From NCBI RefSeq assembly GCF_019320115.1, contig NC_089581.1:13425152-13489151 (forward strand): a stretch of DNA of 64,000 bases, given 5' to 3'. The DNA is from Miscanthus floridulus. Its lineage: Eukaryota; Streptophyta; Magnoliopsida; Poales; Poaceae. Under the pieces are notes generated by a model that ran no database searches, had not been told where the DNA came from, and was given only the letters and a program-made list of their open reading frames with translations. Position numbers and translations under genes: made by a program. Of the stretch, positions 31,250 to 44,580 are shown one piece after another (positions within the stretch are counted from its first letter, which is position 1; each line of letters starts with the position of its first letter).

Positions 31250-33689
31250 ACAACCTATCAAGGTGGCGGGCCAAAAAGTCCGCTTATCGTCACAACTGTG
31301 AGCTGGGCCGGAGTTACCGGGTCTATGCAAGACTTCACGGGGGTGTACTTTGATCGATGATTGGCCATTGCCGTAGTAGTGCCAGATGCCAAGATTAACA
31401 ACCTAACACGTCGTTGGGATCTTCTTTTTTTTTTGCCAAGCTCATCTGTGTAAAGTGAACTGTACCAAACTTGTGGCTCCGAGTGACCTGGCCATACGTA
31501 CGTATCGCTTCGTGTCGTGCAACACACGTTCACAAGTGCACCGTTCTTCTCCTATGCCACCTGTAGAGGCTATGTGTCCACCGTTACCACCATACCTTGC
31601 ACCGCCGTCCAAGCGACTCGTGCGTAGTACCAGCAATATGTTCTACAGTGAGTGACCGTCAAATTTCGTTGAATACGGCCATGTGGTGCTGTTATGATGG
31701 TGTGGTTGCTGGTCACGTGCACGTTTGTTATCTGTGTGTTTCAAACTACCAACGGATTGTGTAAGGACGTCGTGGAGAAAAAACCCAAACAAGAGGGGGC
31801 CACTTTTCAAGAAGTCTTTCTTTACAGCCATTTTTTCTAGAGCCGCTCAACATTTGTATAAGTATTCATTTCACAACATTTTAATAATATATTAGAAAAA
31901 TATGGCTCACGATGAATCTAAAAACATAAGTAGGCTTTGTTTTAAGTACAATCGATAGGTATACCGTCCCTTTTAGAAAAAAACAAAAACCTTAGGGTGC
32001 TAAACTATAGGAATATCTACAAATTAATGGTTAAATATAGAAAGACTGATTTTGATCAAAACTAGGATGACAATCTTTATGAGATGGGGAGAGAGTAATA
32101 TGTAGCATGGTAATAAATTTGCATAGTCATAGCATGTTTCACAGGTTCACATGCATAATTAGACTTGAAACTAATTCACCCCACCAATGCGTCTTGGGCG
32201 TCAGAATTTCACAAGAACTCCACTAGAAATGAGCAGGTTTCCAAGTTCTCATATAGATCCTTGGTAATGCATCATGATATAGACACTTCTCAGAGTCTAG
32301 GAAACTTGTTGAAGTACACTATCAGCCTATCACATATCAACAATGCCTGACCCACATAGCAATAACAGACCAATGACTAGTCGATAACCAACAACCTTCG
32401 GACAAAATAAATTGAATGTAGATGCTGAAATATTCAAAAGCGATGAGTCAAACAACCATGTTCGCTTGAGCTACTTTTCAGCCATTGAGGGTGTGCCAAA
32501 GCTGGATGGTTTCACACTGGACGTACTTGATCTGTGTCGTTTTCTGATAGGCGTGGTTGTATTTTCCACATGGAAATCGAGTTCCTTAACAGCGACTACA
32601 AAGAAGAGTACTACGTATATTCCTCGTTTCGTCGGTTCGTCCAACGCCTGCTGACTGGTGAATGGTGATGTCCGCATCAAGTAGACGCAATCACTTACCC
32701 GTAACGTCCATGCCGGTGCTACACCACATTTCCACTGCTCGTCCACGGCACATGGATAGGTGGAGTGGACCTGCGGCCAGGTTCATTTGCGTTCGAATAG
32801 TCGCGAGTGCACGGCGTCAGTTGTGCGGCCGTCACGGCCCGGCCTCGTCGTCGTCGTCGTCGAAGACATGCAGCGCGCGCAGGTCACCCCACTATACGTT
32901 CCGACCTGATTTCCGTAAGCTGTAAGTAAAAGGCTTTGCCATGTCCTGCGAGTGCTCTCGCCGTCTCGCGCACAGCACAAAGCAGGGAACGTACGTCGTT
33001 CTCCGGTCCACGGCCGGCGTCGCCCTTTAATTTTCTCCACACGCAACGGGCCGGCAAAAAGTATGCCACAGCCCACAGATCGAGCCGCATTCCTCGTCGG
33101 ACTCGTGAGCGGCGACGGGCTGGCCGGCTCACCGACGCTCCGACGCCTGCCGGACCGAGGCGACACGTAACGCGCCCACTTGGTCGTCGCCACGACTAGC
33201 GCACGAGCTACGCTACGCACAGGTGGCGCGCAGCCGTGGTGGCACCTCCCCGAGTCCCCGTGAGCCCTGACGTTGCCGTCGCGGCGGTGACCTTTGCTTG
33301 CTCCGTTGCGCTTGCGCAAGCGCGGTGCGAGTGCGCGGCGGCTGTCTGCTACTCGGGTCATCGGGCCACGCTCCCGAATATCTGCCGCCAGCCCGCCGCT
33401 CAGCCTGTCCGCTGGCCTATCAGCCTTTCGCGCGCCAAAAAGTCCACTTATCATCGGCGGCACAGCTGGTCCGGCACCACGGGGTTTCTGGAAGACTAAT
33501 CACGCTTTATTTTATTCAAATTCAAAGTAGCCATGCCAGATTAGCCAGGCGATACGTTTCGGCGAATCTATGCGCGTGCAGTTCCTCCCGATCTCCTTTG
33601 TGTTTTTTGGCTAAAATCTTCAAAAACACAACCCGCTGCAAGCTTGGAGTCTGGACCTGTTTCTTGTCAGCTAGTGGTAGAACTCGTAT
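31250..33689. other. Intergenic sequence with an imperfect direct repeat
   Basis: No gene is supported. Bases 31268-31334 and 33433-33499 share an imperfect ~65-bp direct repeat (gccaaaaagtcc-cttatc, agctgg-ccgg, gcaagact/ggaagact). The part 32700-33480 is GC-rich. Confidence 0.35.
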
Positions 33690-33818
33690 GGCCCTATTCG
33701 TTTCTAATGTAATCCGTACTTTTCAGTTCGCTTTTTCAGTCGGAGTATTGTTTTTCTCTCACAACAAATCAGCCGGAACAGTGTTTCGACTTATTTTTTC
33801 AGCGAAACGAACGGAGCC
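33690..33818. mobile_element. MITE of the gttcgttt family (copy 1)
   Basis: Ends ggccctattcgttt and aaacgaacggagcc are near-perfect inverted repeats. The core gttttctctcaca-caaatcagcc resembles the cores of the copies at 56439 and 62042. A hAT-like grass MITE by end sequence. No clear target duplication. Confidence 0.65.
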
Positions 33819-34873
33819 TAAGTGTTGACTATCATCAGCATTATTTATTTAAACATTATTATTATTTATTTAAACTGGTAGTAATCAATCTGTGGCCCCC
33901 CTTCTATATATCAACACTTTTCTCTTCCAAGGGCAACCAATCACTAATGTGCAATCTACTTGGGGCACTTGGTTGTGATACTTGGGCTTACTAATTGGGG
34001 AAGTCCCTTTGTCAAAATCTCACTTTAATGTACAATAATAATTTCAAATTCTTTGCCCCTTCCAAACTATAACTAATTGTGTCAAAAAAAAATTTACCCC
34101 TTCGAAACTATGTTTCAAACAACTAATTGTGCCGTGCACACCTACAACTCCCCCTTAATGACTAATTGTGCCATGCACAACTGCAACTCCCCCTCAATGA
34201 TGTGGTCAATCAGTCCACACACCAAACCATTCCTTTGTGCTTTAAGAATCATTATACATCAACAAAGTTGAATAAGATTGGTGCTGCCTCACACCTTTGA
34301 AGCTTTTGATATATGGACCAGTTAGGTTACCACTTAAAAAAAAAACTTGCTGCTTAGCATTGAAAGAGAAAGTTCCATTTCATTTTATAGTAGGCCTTTT
34401 CAAATGATACCTATCTGCTTCTTCCTCTTGGTTTCATGCAGCAATAGGCTCTATTCTTAGTGTAAGAGTCTTGGTAATCAATTTATACACACAGTTAAGC
34501 AAACATATTGGCCTCAACGTACTTTGTGAGTAAAGTTATACTGACTAATGTTCAGCCCACAAGTTACTATCTATATGAATGTTGTGATCCAAAAAGCTTA
34601 GTGTAAATTGCCATCGTTTCCCAAACAAATGACTTGTTTTTTCTTTTCCTGCCATTTGCGATTTAGTGAAAATAGCTTGTATTATTGTCTTCTTTTAAGT
34701 GTTCATGGCACCTATTATGCCAATATAGTTCTTCTTGTTCCAACACTTGCATATTTTCATTTAATCTCCATTCTTCTTGTTCCAACAATTGCATATTTTC
34801 ATTTAATAGCCAAACCTTTGTTGCAGTTAAGCCAATTGCCCAAAGTTCTTATTCTTTTATTGACTTTATACAG
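33819..34873. other. AT-rich sequence, no gene
   Basis: A partial tandem repeat of gactaattgtgcc-tgcaca-ctacaactccccc lies at 34120-34200 and a duplicated tcttgttccaaca-ttgcatattttcatttaat at 34733-34806. Nothing else supported. Confidence 0.4.
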
Positions 34874-36187
34874 ATGTGGAAAAGTGGGCAAAGTAAGAAG
34901 GAAAACGTTGATTTATAGGCCTCCAAAAATACTTACTATTGTGTTCAATAGATTCAAAACCAAGGTTAGGAAACAGGTTTATTAACCTTTTTGTTTATTA
35001 TAATTTTGTAACATTAACGTCTTTGTATCATCAAGGTTAGGAGATGAACATATTAACCTTTTTGTTTATTATATTTTTTTAACATCTTTGTACTTTTAGT
35101 CCAAGAGTGTCGAGGAGAATGGTGTCAAGAAGACTCAGAGGTATGTCAAGAAGATTCCAGGGTGTGTGAAACAACCTACAAAGCTGAATCTTAGTCCCTT
35201 TATGACTAATGAAAACATTAGGGATATGTCATATGATCTCTACGGAGTAATAGTTCATGTGGGAAGTTCTGTAACAGAAGGTCATTATAAAGCATATATC
35301 AAGACTCACAATGACACCTGGTATTGTTGCAATGACGATGAGGTATGATACTTTTTTATATTAAAATGCTTTAAATACGTCTTAAAATGTGTTTGATAGG
35401 TCTTTAAAAATAGTTTTTATATCTTTTAATTATGTGTTGCAAGGTTGAGACTTTTATATCTTTCAATTATGTGTTGTAAGGTTTTGTTGAATCATGAGAG
35501 CATATCTGATCTCGAAGGTTTTGTCATGTTCTACATCAGGTATATAGTTTTCCATTTGTCCTTATGAATTTTCTTATCAATTTAAACAAAGTAGAATTCA
35601 CCTTATGAAGTAAAACAAAGTAGAATTCAAAGATGCAAGGTCTTCTTTTTCAGAAATGATACAGTTTCTCCTCAAGTTGCTGGTGAAGTTGCTCCTCCTC
35701 AACCCACTAAACAACATGTAGAGGAAGGAGATGACATTAATGCAGACAAACTCACAAAGGTATGCACAAATAACACTAAATCCTAACCCTATATGTTTGC
35801 ATCTTTCTTACTTCAAAATAGCGCTAAATTCTAACCCACTATTGTTTCCACTATTATTTTGAAGTCTTCCGTTGCTCCTCCTCCTCCTACTTCTGAAGCA
35901 TCTCAAGAAGAACATGAAGCACCTCAAGAAGAACATGAATTAGAACATTCTCAAGAATAACATGAAGTAGAGAGGACTAGAACGGGTACGATAGCAATTC
36001 TTCCTCTAGAATTTGGAATTTTTAAATTTCCTATATTTTCTCATACCATTATGGTCTTATTTGTCATATTAGGTATGCTATCTAAAACTTCTTTGTCATA
36101 TTAGGTTTGCTATCTACAACTCGGACCCTCTCTCAAGAAGATATCAAGAACAAAATGGGTGGGCGATATATTATAGCACAAGACTGG
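34874..36187 (+). pseudogene. Chimeric gene, part 1: ubiquitin-specific protease C-terminal half
   Basis: Exons 34874-34964, 35100-35342, 35481-35539, 35654-35759, 35865-35985 and 36105-36187 have GT-AG borders and fit in phase. They encode the C-terminal half of a C19 deubiquitinase: CGKVGKV and PPKILTIVFNRFKTK, then LNLSPFM, YDLYGVIVHVGSSVTEGHYKAYIK with the His-box histidine, WYCCNDDEV and FVMFYIR. The catalytic Cys box is absent, so it cannot be an active protease. A Pro/Glu tail (SSVAPPPPTSEASQEEHE) ends in TAA at 35958. The splice into the 36105 exon keeps the same frame, and that exon starts the topoisomerase part. The exon is cut at 36187 by the gypsy element. Confidence 0.75.
36183..36187 (+). 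repeat. Gypsy target site duplication, left
   Basis: actgg, repeated exactly at 51971-51975 on the other side of the element. Confidence 0.9.
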
Positions 36188-37526
36188 TGTCGGGTACCAT
36201 AAAACGGGGTACCCCGAGCGTATACCAAAAGAATCACTTAAACCCCATCAATAATAGAGCCAAAGGGTAAGCCATTTGTTAAACCCCGGCCTCGTCCGAG
36301 CCCGCTAGCTCTCTGCCTCGCTCCTGGCCTCGCACGGGAGGTCTCGGCGGCCTGCCAAACCTCTGCCTCGCTCCTGGCCTCGCACAGAGGGCCTCGACGG
36401 GGAACCAATTCTCCATCCAGCCCGAGGCCCCACGCGTAAAGCCTCAAACGAGATGACGGTTCTCCGCCTCGCTCGAAGCCAGCTCGGCAACAACCCGTCG
36501 CTTCTGCCTTGACCAGCCTCCCCGACAGCGCGTCGCGTCCCATTAATGCGTCAACCACTCCCGCAATCTCAGCCGGACGACGGCTCAACACCATAGAATG
36601 GACGATGGGATAGGAAGTCACATCAACGCCATATTGACCAGGACCGGGTGCGGTTGGGGTTACCGGCCACTATGTTCCGGTGTTGTGCCCACGATCAGCG
36701 CCTGCACTACACTGTGCCACGTAACCCCTGCCCCGAAGACAACGCGGCATGGGGAGTCTAGTCCGGGTCACCATAGCCTCGAAATTAGCGTACAAGATCA
36801 ATTGTTCCCTCCAAGCCTCAGCAATCTACATCAAGGTCTCGGCAATCTCGGGATTCACATCTGCCGAGACCCCCACGATGGTTCGGCCTCGGCACCGACT
36901 GAGCTTCGTCTTCTCGCGCAGTCAATGCACAGTGACCTGCACGTCGACCGCCGTGTCCGCTTTGAGGTAACACTAGAGCTCCCACGACGCATAGGATCGG
37001 GTGTGACCGGCGCATCGCCCTAGTACTTCAAGGACGAGACCACTCTGTCACCCTCGCCACCACAGTAACAGGCTACAGGGCTCGGACATGCCGCCTTCGT
37101 TCGCACAACGCTGCGTATCTAGCGCATGTACCACCCTTGTCCCCCCCTTCAACTATAAAAGGGGGGAGCAGGGCCGTTTCTAGGGGAGGAGACGAACGAT
37201 TAAGCCTATGCCCACGCAATGAACTCACGCCTGAACACACAAACAAACGCTCGAGCTTCCCCGCTATCTGAGATCAACATCTCAAGCAATCCACGCCACT
37301 CTACGTAGAGACCTAGGACTAGCTCCCTCTCTCGCCCTGCTTGTAACCCCCTACTACGAGCACTTTGGTGCAAGGAATACAAGATCGATCTCTCAAACTG
37401 GACGTAGGGTGCTCATTACCTGAACCAGTATAAACCTTGTGTCTCTTTGCATCACCATCCGGGATTGGGAACACGCAGTACAAATTTACTAGTTGGTTGA
37501 GGGCCCGCCGGTCCGAAACACCGACA
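36188..37526 (+). repeat. Gypsy 5' LTR
   Basis: Starts tgtcgggtaccataaaacgg and ends gaaacaccgaca. A TATA box ctataaaagggg lies at 37153. It contains a short tandem duplication (ctgcctcgctcctggcctcgca at about 36315 and 36362). About 23 differences from the 3' LTR in the first 375 bp by eye, mostly transitions. Confidence 0.93.
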
Positions 37527-37546
37527 GTTGGCGCGCCAGGTAGGGG
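37527..37546 (+). other. Gypsy primer-binding site
   Basis: gttggcgcgccaggtagggg directly follows the 5' LTR, the position and TGG start expected of a tRNA-primed site. I do not assign the tRNA. Confidence 0.7.
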
Positions 37547-37584
37547 CCTCTGCGTGTCAGCTTCATCATCCCAACAAGTTCCGG

Positions 37585-40500
37585 ATGGCCGACCCCGTAC
37601 GATCACTGCGTCTCGGCATGGTGGTCTGGTTTGGGAGCCTAGAGTTCATGTCTCTAGGGCACAAGTACGACAGGTACTCCTCACACCCCGAGCCCTGCCT
37701 GCCGATGATGATGTCACGCACCCACAGCCCAGGCGCAGGCAGCGCCTGGGCAGCCGCTCTCGTCGCGCTCGCCAGGCACGACGTGAGCGAGGCCACGTCG
37801 ACACCACGCGAACCCAGGGCGACACGCCGCGCTCCGTCGATATCCCATGCCCAGCTGTTGGCACAAGGTCCCTGGTTGGGGACCTATCTGGTCTGAGCCT
37901 GGACGAGGGAAAGACGCCGGTGGCGTGCGGCAACGCCCCGCCACCAAGCTCTGCCCCGCCACCTCTTGAGGAGCTAGCTCCGGCGGAGCAGAACCCGGTG
38001 ATGGCACCATCTCCGTACCCCTTCGAGTTGAGAAATGCCGCCACCTCCTATGCTTATGCCTACGCTTCCACTCACGCGGAGCCCTCGGGACACCACCAAC
38101 ATTTCGCCCTCGACTTCGGTATCGCGACTTCGACTCACTCCCACGCTGACTCCTCGGAGGTGGATGAGGCATGGGCCAGAGTGGATTTCTCTAGGCTTCA
38201 CGACCCTAAAGCCATGCGTCGCTTCCTAGCCGCGAGTGACTATTGCTTCAGCTACTCCGACTCTGACGATGAAGGTACTTACGATCCCACTCGTGAGTGC
38301 TTCCACGTCGGACTCAGGATGCCAAGCACGAGCAATGAGGACGAGGGGGTAGGCAACCATACTCCGCTTCGCTAGGGAACGGGCAATGCCATGCCCTCAT
38401 GCATTGTCCCACCGGCAGCGCGGAACGAGAACCTTGCCCTCGGATAACTTCAACGCCCAAACCTGGAGCAGCTCCGTGAGCTTCAGGCCAAGGTCGAGCA
38501 AGATTGACTCCTTTTGCAACAGCTCTGAAACACTCTCGAGCAGGAGCAGCAGGGCCGCGGTGACGGTCAAGGAGCCTGGTGGTGGGCTCGCGACGTCCAC
38601 CATCGCATCAATGACGACAAAGGGGGCGATCACCCCCCAATCTTCAATCACGCTAGCCAGAATGTCGTAGCTACGGCGATGCTAGTGCGCGCGATGCCCG
38701 AGCCTTCTACCATGGAGGGGCGACGGGTTCATGGCGAGCTCCAGGATCTCCTCGAGATCTCCGTGGTGCAGCAGGCCGAGAGTTCCGCCTCCTGGCGGCG
38801 TGGAGCCGCCTCGTACCTCCCCTCGGCACCGCGTCGGTGGGATAGGGTGGCCTCGGTTCATCACAAGCCTGCTCGGGCGCCGGCAATCAATAGGGTCCCC
38901 ATGCTGCACGACCGCCTCGACAACCGACACGAGGCATGGGACAACCATGAGGTGGTCAGCAGGCGACGACACCACGATAATGAGGGGCCCGCCCACGGCT
39001 ACCGTCCACACCGAGGCGGCCGCTACGACAGTGAGGAGGACCGCAGCCCCTCACCTGAACCTCCAGGCCCCTGAGTCTTTAGCAGGTCCATCCGCGGCGC
39101 TCAGTTTCTAGCCCAGTTTCGCCAACCGGCCAACCTCACAAAATACAGCGGCAAAACCAACCCCGAGCTTTGGCTGGCCAATTACCGCCTGGCTTGTCAG
39201 CTAGGCAGCGCGGATGATGACCTGCTCATCATTCGCAACCTCCCCTTGCTCTTGTCGGACTCGGCATGAGCCTAGCTCGAACACCTTCCTCCTTCATAGA
39301 TCCACGACTAGCACGACTTGGTTAGGATCTTTATCGGGAATTTCTAGGGCACATACATGCGCCCTGGAAACTCCTGGGACCTTAAGAGCTGTCGCCAGAA
39401 ACCGGACAAGTCTCTCCGAGACTTCATCCGGCGCTTCTCCAAACAGTGCACCGAGTTGCCCAGCGTCGGCAACTCAGAAATCATCCAGGCTTTCCTCTCC
39501 GGCACCACCTGCCGAGACTTGGTCCGAGAGTTAGGCCGGAACATGCCGCGCTTAGCTACCGCGCTCCTCGACATCGCCACCAACTTTGCCTTGGGCGAAG
39601 AGGCAGTTGGAGCCATCTTCCCCGACAACGACGCCAAGGGGAAGCGAAGGGATGAGGCCACCGAGGCCTTGGCTCCCCGCCTCCCCAGGAAAAAGAAAAA
39701 GGGTCGCCAGGGGAAGCAAGAGATCCTCGAGGCTGATCTAGTCGTGGCCGTAGAATGCAAGAATCCCTGAGGCCCCAGGGGCCCTAGGCTCTTTAACAAC
39801 ATGCTGAAAAAGCCCTGCCCTTATCACCAAGGCCCGGTGAGGCACACCCTCAAGGATTGCACCATGCTCCGGTGTTATTACACCAAGCTCGGGCTCCCCG
39901 ACGACGATACCAAGAAGAAAGGTGCCGGCGACCGAGACGACGATAAGGACGAAGGGTTCCCCGAGGTGCACAACGCCTTCATGATCTTTGGCGAACCCTC
40001 GGCGTGCCTTATGGCGCGCCAGCAAAAGAGAGAATGCTGAGAGGTCTTCTCGGTTAAGGTGGCCACTCCCCGATACCTCGACTGGTCTCGGGAAGCGATC
40101 ACCTTTGATCAGGATGACCACCCTGACCATGTCCTGAATCCCAAGCAGTACCCACTTGTTGTCGACCCAATCATCAGCAACACCCGACTCACCAAGGTGT
40201 TGATAGACGGAGGCAGCGGCCTCAACATCCTCTACGCCAACACCCTGGAGCTCCTAGAAATCGACCGGTCGTGGCTCCGGGGTGACGCCACACCTTTCCA
40301 CGGCATCGTGCTGGGGAAACGCACGTGACCCCTCGGGCGCATCAACCTTCCTGTTTGCTTCGGCACCCCCTTCAACTACCGCAAGGAGGTCCTTACCTTC
40401 GAGGTGGTTGGGTTCAAAGGAACCTACCATGCTGTCCTAGGGCGGCCGTGCTACGCCAAGTTCATAGCGGTCCCCAACTACACCTACCTCAAGCTCAAGA

Positions 40501-43500
40501 TGCCAGGTCCCAATGGCATCATCGTGATTGAGTCCACGTACGAACATGCATACGACTGCGACGTCGAGTGCGTCGAGTACACCAAGGCTCTCGTGGAGGC
40601 CGAGACCCTCATCGTCGACCTTGACCGATTTGGTAGCCAGCTGCCTGAGCCCAAGCATCGAGCCGGGACTTTCGAGCCCGCGGAGGCCATCAAACTCGTC
40701 CCAGTCGACCCCGCATGCCCTGATGACCGAGCGCTGAGGATCAGCGCCACTCTCGACATAAAATAGGAAGCCGTGCTCATCGACTTTCTCCGTGCGAATG
40801 CTGATATGTTCACATGGACTCCCTTGGACATGCCAGGCATACCGAGGGAGGTCGCCGAGCATGCCTTGGACATCCGGGCCGGCTCTAGGCCAGTGAAGCA
40901 GTGCCTACGCCGATTCGATGAAGAAAAATGCAGGACCATCGGCGAGGAGGTGCAGATGCTCTTGGTGGACGAATTCATCAAGGAAGTATCCCATCCATAG
41001 TGGTTGGCTAACCCCATGTTGGTCAAGAAGAAAAATGGGAAGTGGAGGATGTGTGTAGACTACACCGGTTTGAATAAAGCCTGTCCAAAAGTCCCCTTCC
41101 CATTACCTCGAATCGATCAAATTGTTGACTCCACTGCGGGATGCGAGACCCTGTCTTTCCTTGATGCGTATTCCGGTTACCATCAAATCAAGATGAAAGA
41201 GTCCGACCAGCTCACGACTTCTTTTATCACACCATTCGGCATGTACTGCTATGTGACTATGCCTTTTGGCCTTAGAAACACAGGGCCACATACCAGCGGT
41301 GCATGACCTAGGTCTTTGGTGAACACATTGGGCGAACCATCGAGGCCTATGTGGACAACATCGTGGTCAAGTCTAGAAAGGCTGAGGATCTCATCGATAA
41401 CCTAGAGATAGCCTTCAAATGCCTTAGAGAGAAGGGCATCAAGCTCAACCCCGAGAAGTGTGTGTTCAGGGTCCCCCGAGGCATGCTCTTGGGATTCATA
41501 GTCTCGGAACATGGCATTGAGGCCAACCCGGAGAAGGTCTCGGCCGTAACCAGCATGGGACCAATCCGAGACCTCAAGGGAGTGCTGAGGGTCATGGGAT
41601 GCCTTGCGGCCCTGAGCCGCTTCATCTCGCGCCTTGGCAAAAAGGGCTTGCCTCTGTACCGCCTCTTGAGAAAATCCGAACGCTTTTCTTGGACCCCTGA
41701 GGCCGAAGAAGCCCTCGCCAAGCTCAAGGCACTGCTCACCAATCCTCCCATCCTAGTACCGCTAGACAGGGACAAGCCCCTCTTACTCTATGTCGCCGCA
41801 ATGACCCAAGTGGTCAGCGCGGTCGTGGTAGTGGAGAGGCAGGAAGAGGGGCACGCTCTATCCGTCTAATGACCTGTTTACTTCATCAGCGAAGTGCTCT
41901 CTGAGACCAAAACACACTACCCCCACATCCAGAAGCTAGTCTACGTCGTAGTCCTGGCTCGGCGCAAGCTGCGTCACTACTTCGAGTCCCACCTAGTGAC
42001 CGTGGTATCGTCTTTCCCCTTGGGAGAGATAATCCATAACCGGGAGGCCTCGGGTAGGATAGCCAAGTGGGCCATCGAGCTTATGGGGGAAGCCTTGACT
42101 TTTGTGCCTCGAAAAGCGATTAAGTCTCAGGCCTTGGCCAATTTTGTGGCTGAGTGGACCGACACCCAACTACCACCTGCTCAAATTCAGACGGAGTGCT
42201 GGACTATGTACTTTGACGGGTCCCTGATGAAGACCGGGGTAGGCGCAGGTCTACTCTTCATCTCGCCCCTCGGAGTACACATGCGCTACATGGTTCGGCT
42301 CCACTTCGCCGCCTCCAACAACACAGCCGAGTATGAAGCCCTCGTCAACGGCTTGCAAATCGCCATCGAACTTGGGGTACGGCATCTCGACATCTGAGGC
42401 GACTCGTAGCTCATCGTCGATCAAGTCATGAAGGAGTCAAACTGCCTCGACCCCAAAATGGAGGCATACTGCAAGTTGGTACGCCACCTAGAAGACAAGT
42501 TCGACGGTCTCAAACTCAACCACATCGCGCGGAAATACAACGAGGCCGCGGATGAACTGGCAAAGATGGCGTCGGCATGGGCTCCGGTCCCCCCAAACGT
42601 CTTCGCCAGAGACCACCATAAGCCTTCCATCGACTATGCCTTGGCAGTGGAGGAGAGCCCACCGGCTGAACCCACCACAGGTCTCGACGCCCCTTCTGCC
42701 ACCGAGACTCCCTCGGCTGAGCCCGAGGTCATGGAAGTCGACACAGAGCCTCCCTAGACCGACCAGGACACGGACTGGTGGGTCCTGTTCCTTTATTGGC
42801 TCGCTCGTGGAGAGCTTCCAACTGATAGGACCAAAGCCCGGCGGCTTGCACGACAAGCCAAAACTTATGTCCTCTGCAACAGCGAGTTATATCGATGAAG
42901 TCCATCTGGCATCCTCCAACGATGCATCACCACCGAGGTAGGCTAGGCCCTACTTTGGGACTTGAACATGGGGACTTGCGGGCACCATGCGGCGCCTCGG
43001 ACACTCGTCGGAAAACGCCTTCCACCAAGGGTTCTACTGGCCGACGGCGGTTGCTGATGCCACCAAGTTAGTACGCTCCTATGAGGGATGCCAGTACTAT
43101 GTGCGGCAGACGCACCTCCCGGCCCAGGCCCTCCAAACCATCCCCTTTACATGGTCGTTTACCATGTGGGGGCTCGACATGGTCGGGCCTCTACAGAAGG
43201 CCCCCGGGGGCTACACCCATCTGTTGGTAGCAATTGATAAGTTCTCTAAATGGATCGAGGCTCGCCCGATCAATCAAATCAAATCCCAGCAAGCGGTGCT
43301 ATTCTTCACTGACATCATCCACAGGTTCGGGGTTCCGAACACCATCATCACCGACAACGGAACACAGTTCATCGGCCAAAAATTCCTAACATTCTACGAC
43401 GACCACCACATCCGTGTGGCCTAGTCGGCCGTAGGACACCCAAGGACAAATGGCCAAGTAGAACGCGCCAACGGCATGATCCTACAAGGCCTCAAGCCAA

Positions 43501-44012
43501 GAATTTACAATCGGTTGAAGAAGTTTGGCAAGAAATGGCTCGCCAAACTCCTGTCGGTCATCTGGAGCCTGAGGAACACTCCAAGCTGAGCCACGGGGTT
43601 TAGACCTTTCTTCCTAGTCTATGGAGCTGAGGTTGTCCTCCACACTGACTTGGAATATGGTTCCCTGAGGCTACAGGCCTACAACGAGCAAAGCAACCGC
43701 ACCACCTACGAAGATGCCCTCGACCAACTAGAGGAAGCCCGAGATGTGGCGCTACTACATTCAGCCAAGTACCAGCAAGCCCTACAGCGCTATCAGGCCC
43801 GGCGCATTCGAGGCCGAGACCTGAAGGTAGGCGGCCTAGTGTTGAGGCTAAGGTAGAGCAACAAGGGCCGCCACAAGCTGACCCCGCCGTGGGAAGGACC
43901 ATACATCATCGCCCAAGTGCTGAAGCCTAGGACCTACAAGCTAGCCGACGAGAAGGGCGAAATTCTCAACAATGCTTGGAACATAGAACAACTACATCAC
44001 TTTTACCCTTAA
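37585..44012 (+). pseudogene. Gypsy gag-pol, decayed
   Basis: Gag spans about 37585-40040 (FLAQFRQPANLTKYSGKTNP near 39100; DKSLRDFIRRFSKQCTELP near 39410) and ends in a CPYHQGPVRHTLKDC zinc-binding motif. Protease has VLIDGGSGLNILYA (about 40199-40240), the Asp-Gly-Gly-Ser form typical of Tat elements. Reverse transcriptase runs about 40770-41480 (WRMCVDYTGLNKACPK, DAYSGYHQIKM) with YVDN at 41348-41359 instead of YVDD. RNase H follows (41670-42030), then a second RNase H (WTMYFDGSLMKTGVGAGL, AEYEALVNGL, 42200-42560). Integrase (42960-43600) has GLDMVGP, TDNGTQF and NGQVERANG. Stops include 39768, 40038, 40326, 40764, 40998, 42396, 42756 and 43422. A one-base deletion lies near 41283, and gag changes frame more than once. 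Confidence 0.92.
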
Positions 44013-44580
44013 ATTTCCAAGCATTGTATACATGGTTTCTCAAAATACAATTAAGAAGCGTTCTTTAGTTGTTCTAATTCTTTGAGAAACCCCGCGAGCC
44101 CATCAAAGGCCTTGACATTACGATAATGTCACAAGGGAGACATGGCTCTGCTTCTATAGAACCGAGCCTCCCTCAGGGGCTAGATGGGGGATTCCCCCTC
44201 TAAGTCCCACGCACTATTTTTTAGTCATTTTTCAAAAAAAATTCCTACGCTAAAACTCTCTAGCACGCTCTGACGAATTGGTTGTGAAAAACCCAAGGAT
44301 TGAAAGTCTATCTCAGGGCCAGAAGGTCAGTAGAGTCATGAGATGGTCTATGCCTCCGGGCTACGGCACTCCCTCACCACCTTTCGCCCAAGGGGCAGCT
44401 TAGGTTCCAAAGAGGTTTTTTTGCAAAAGACATCTGATCAGAGACAACAGAGGGCAGAGGCTCGGAAATACAAGAAAAACGATTAAGAAGCATGATTACT
44501 TTAAAAAAGGCCTTGACGGCCACAAGCGTCACGATACAAAGTTAATCCCTAGTCTATTTACATGGCCTCTTGGGCCCAGG
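44013..44580. other. Spacer between pol and antisense gene
   Basis: Noncoding sequence downstream of pol, containing repeated AAG-rich and CCTC-rich stretches. No frame recognised. Confidence 0.4.

Noticed and set aside
37437..37584. Extension of gag upstream into the 5' LTR
   Set aside because: The open frame crosses the LTR border and primer-binding site; retroelement gag starts after them.
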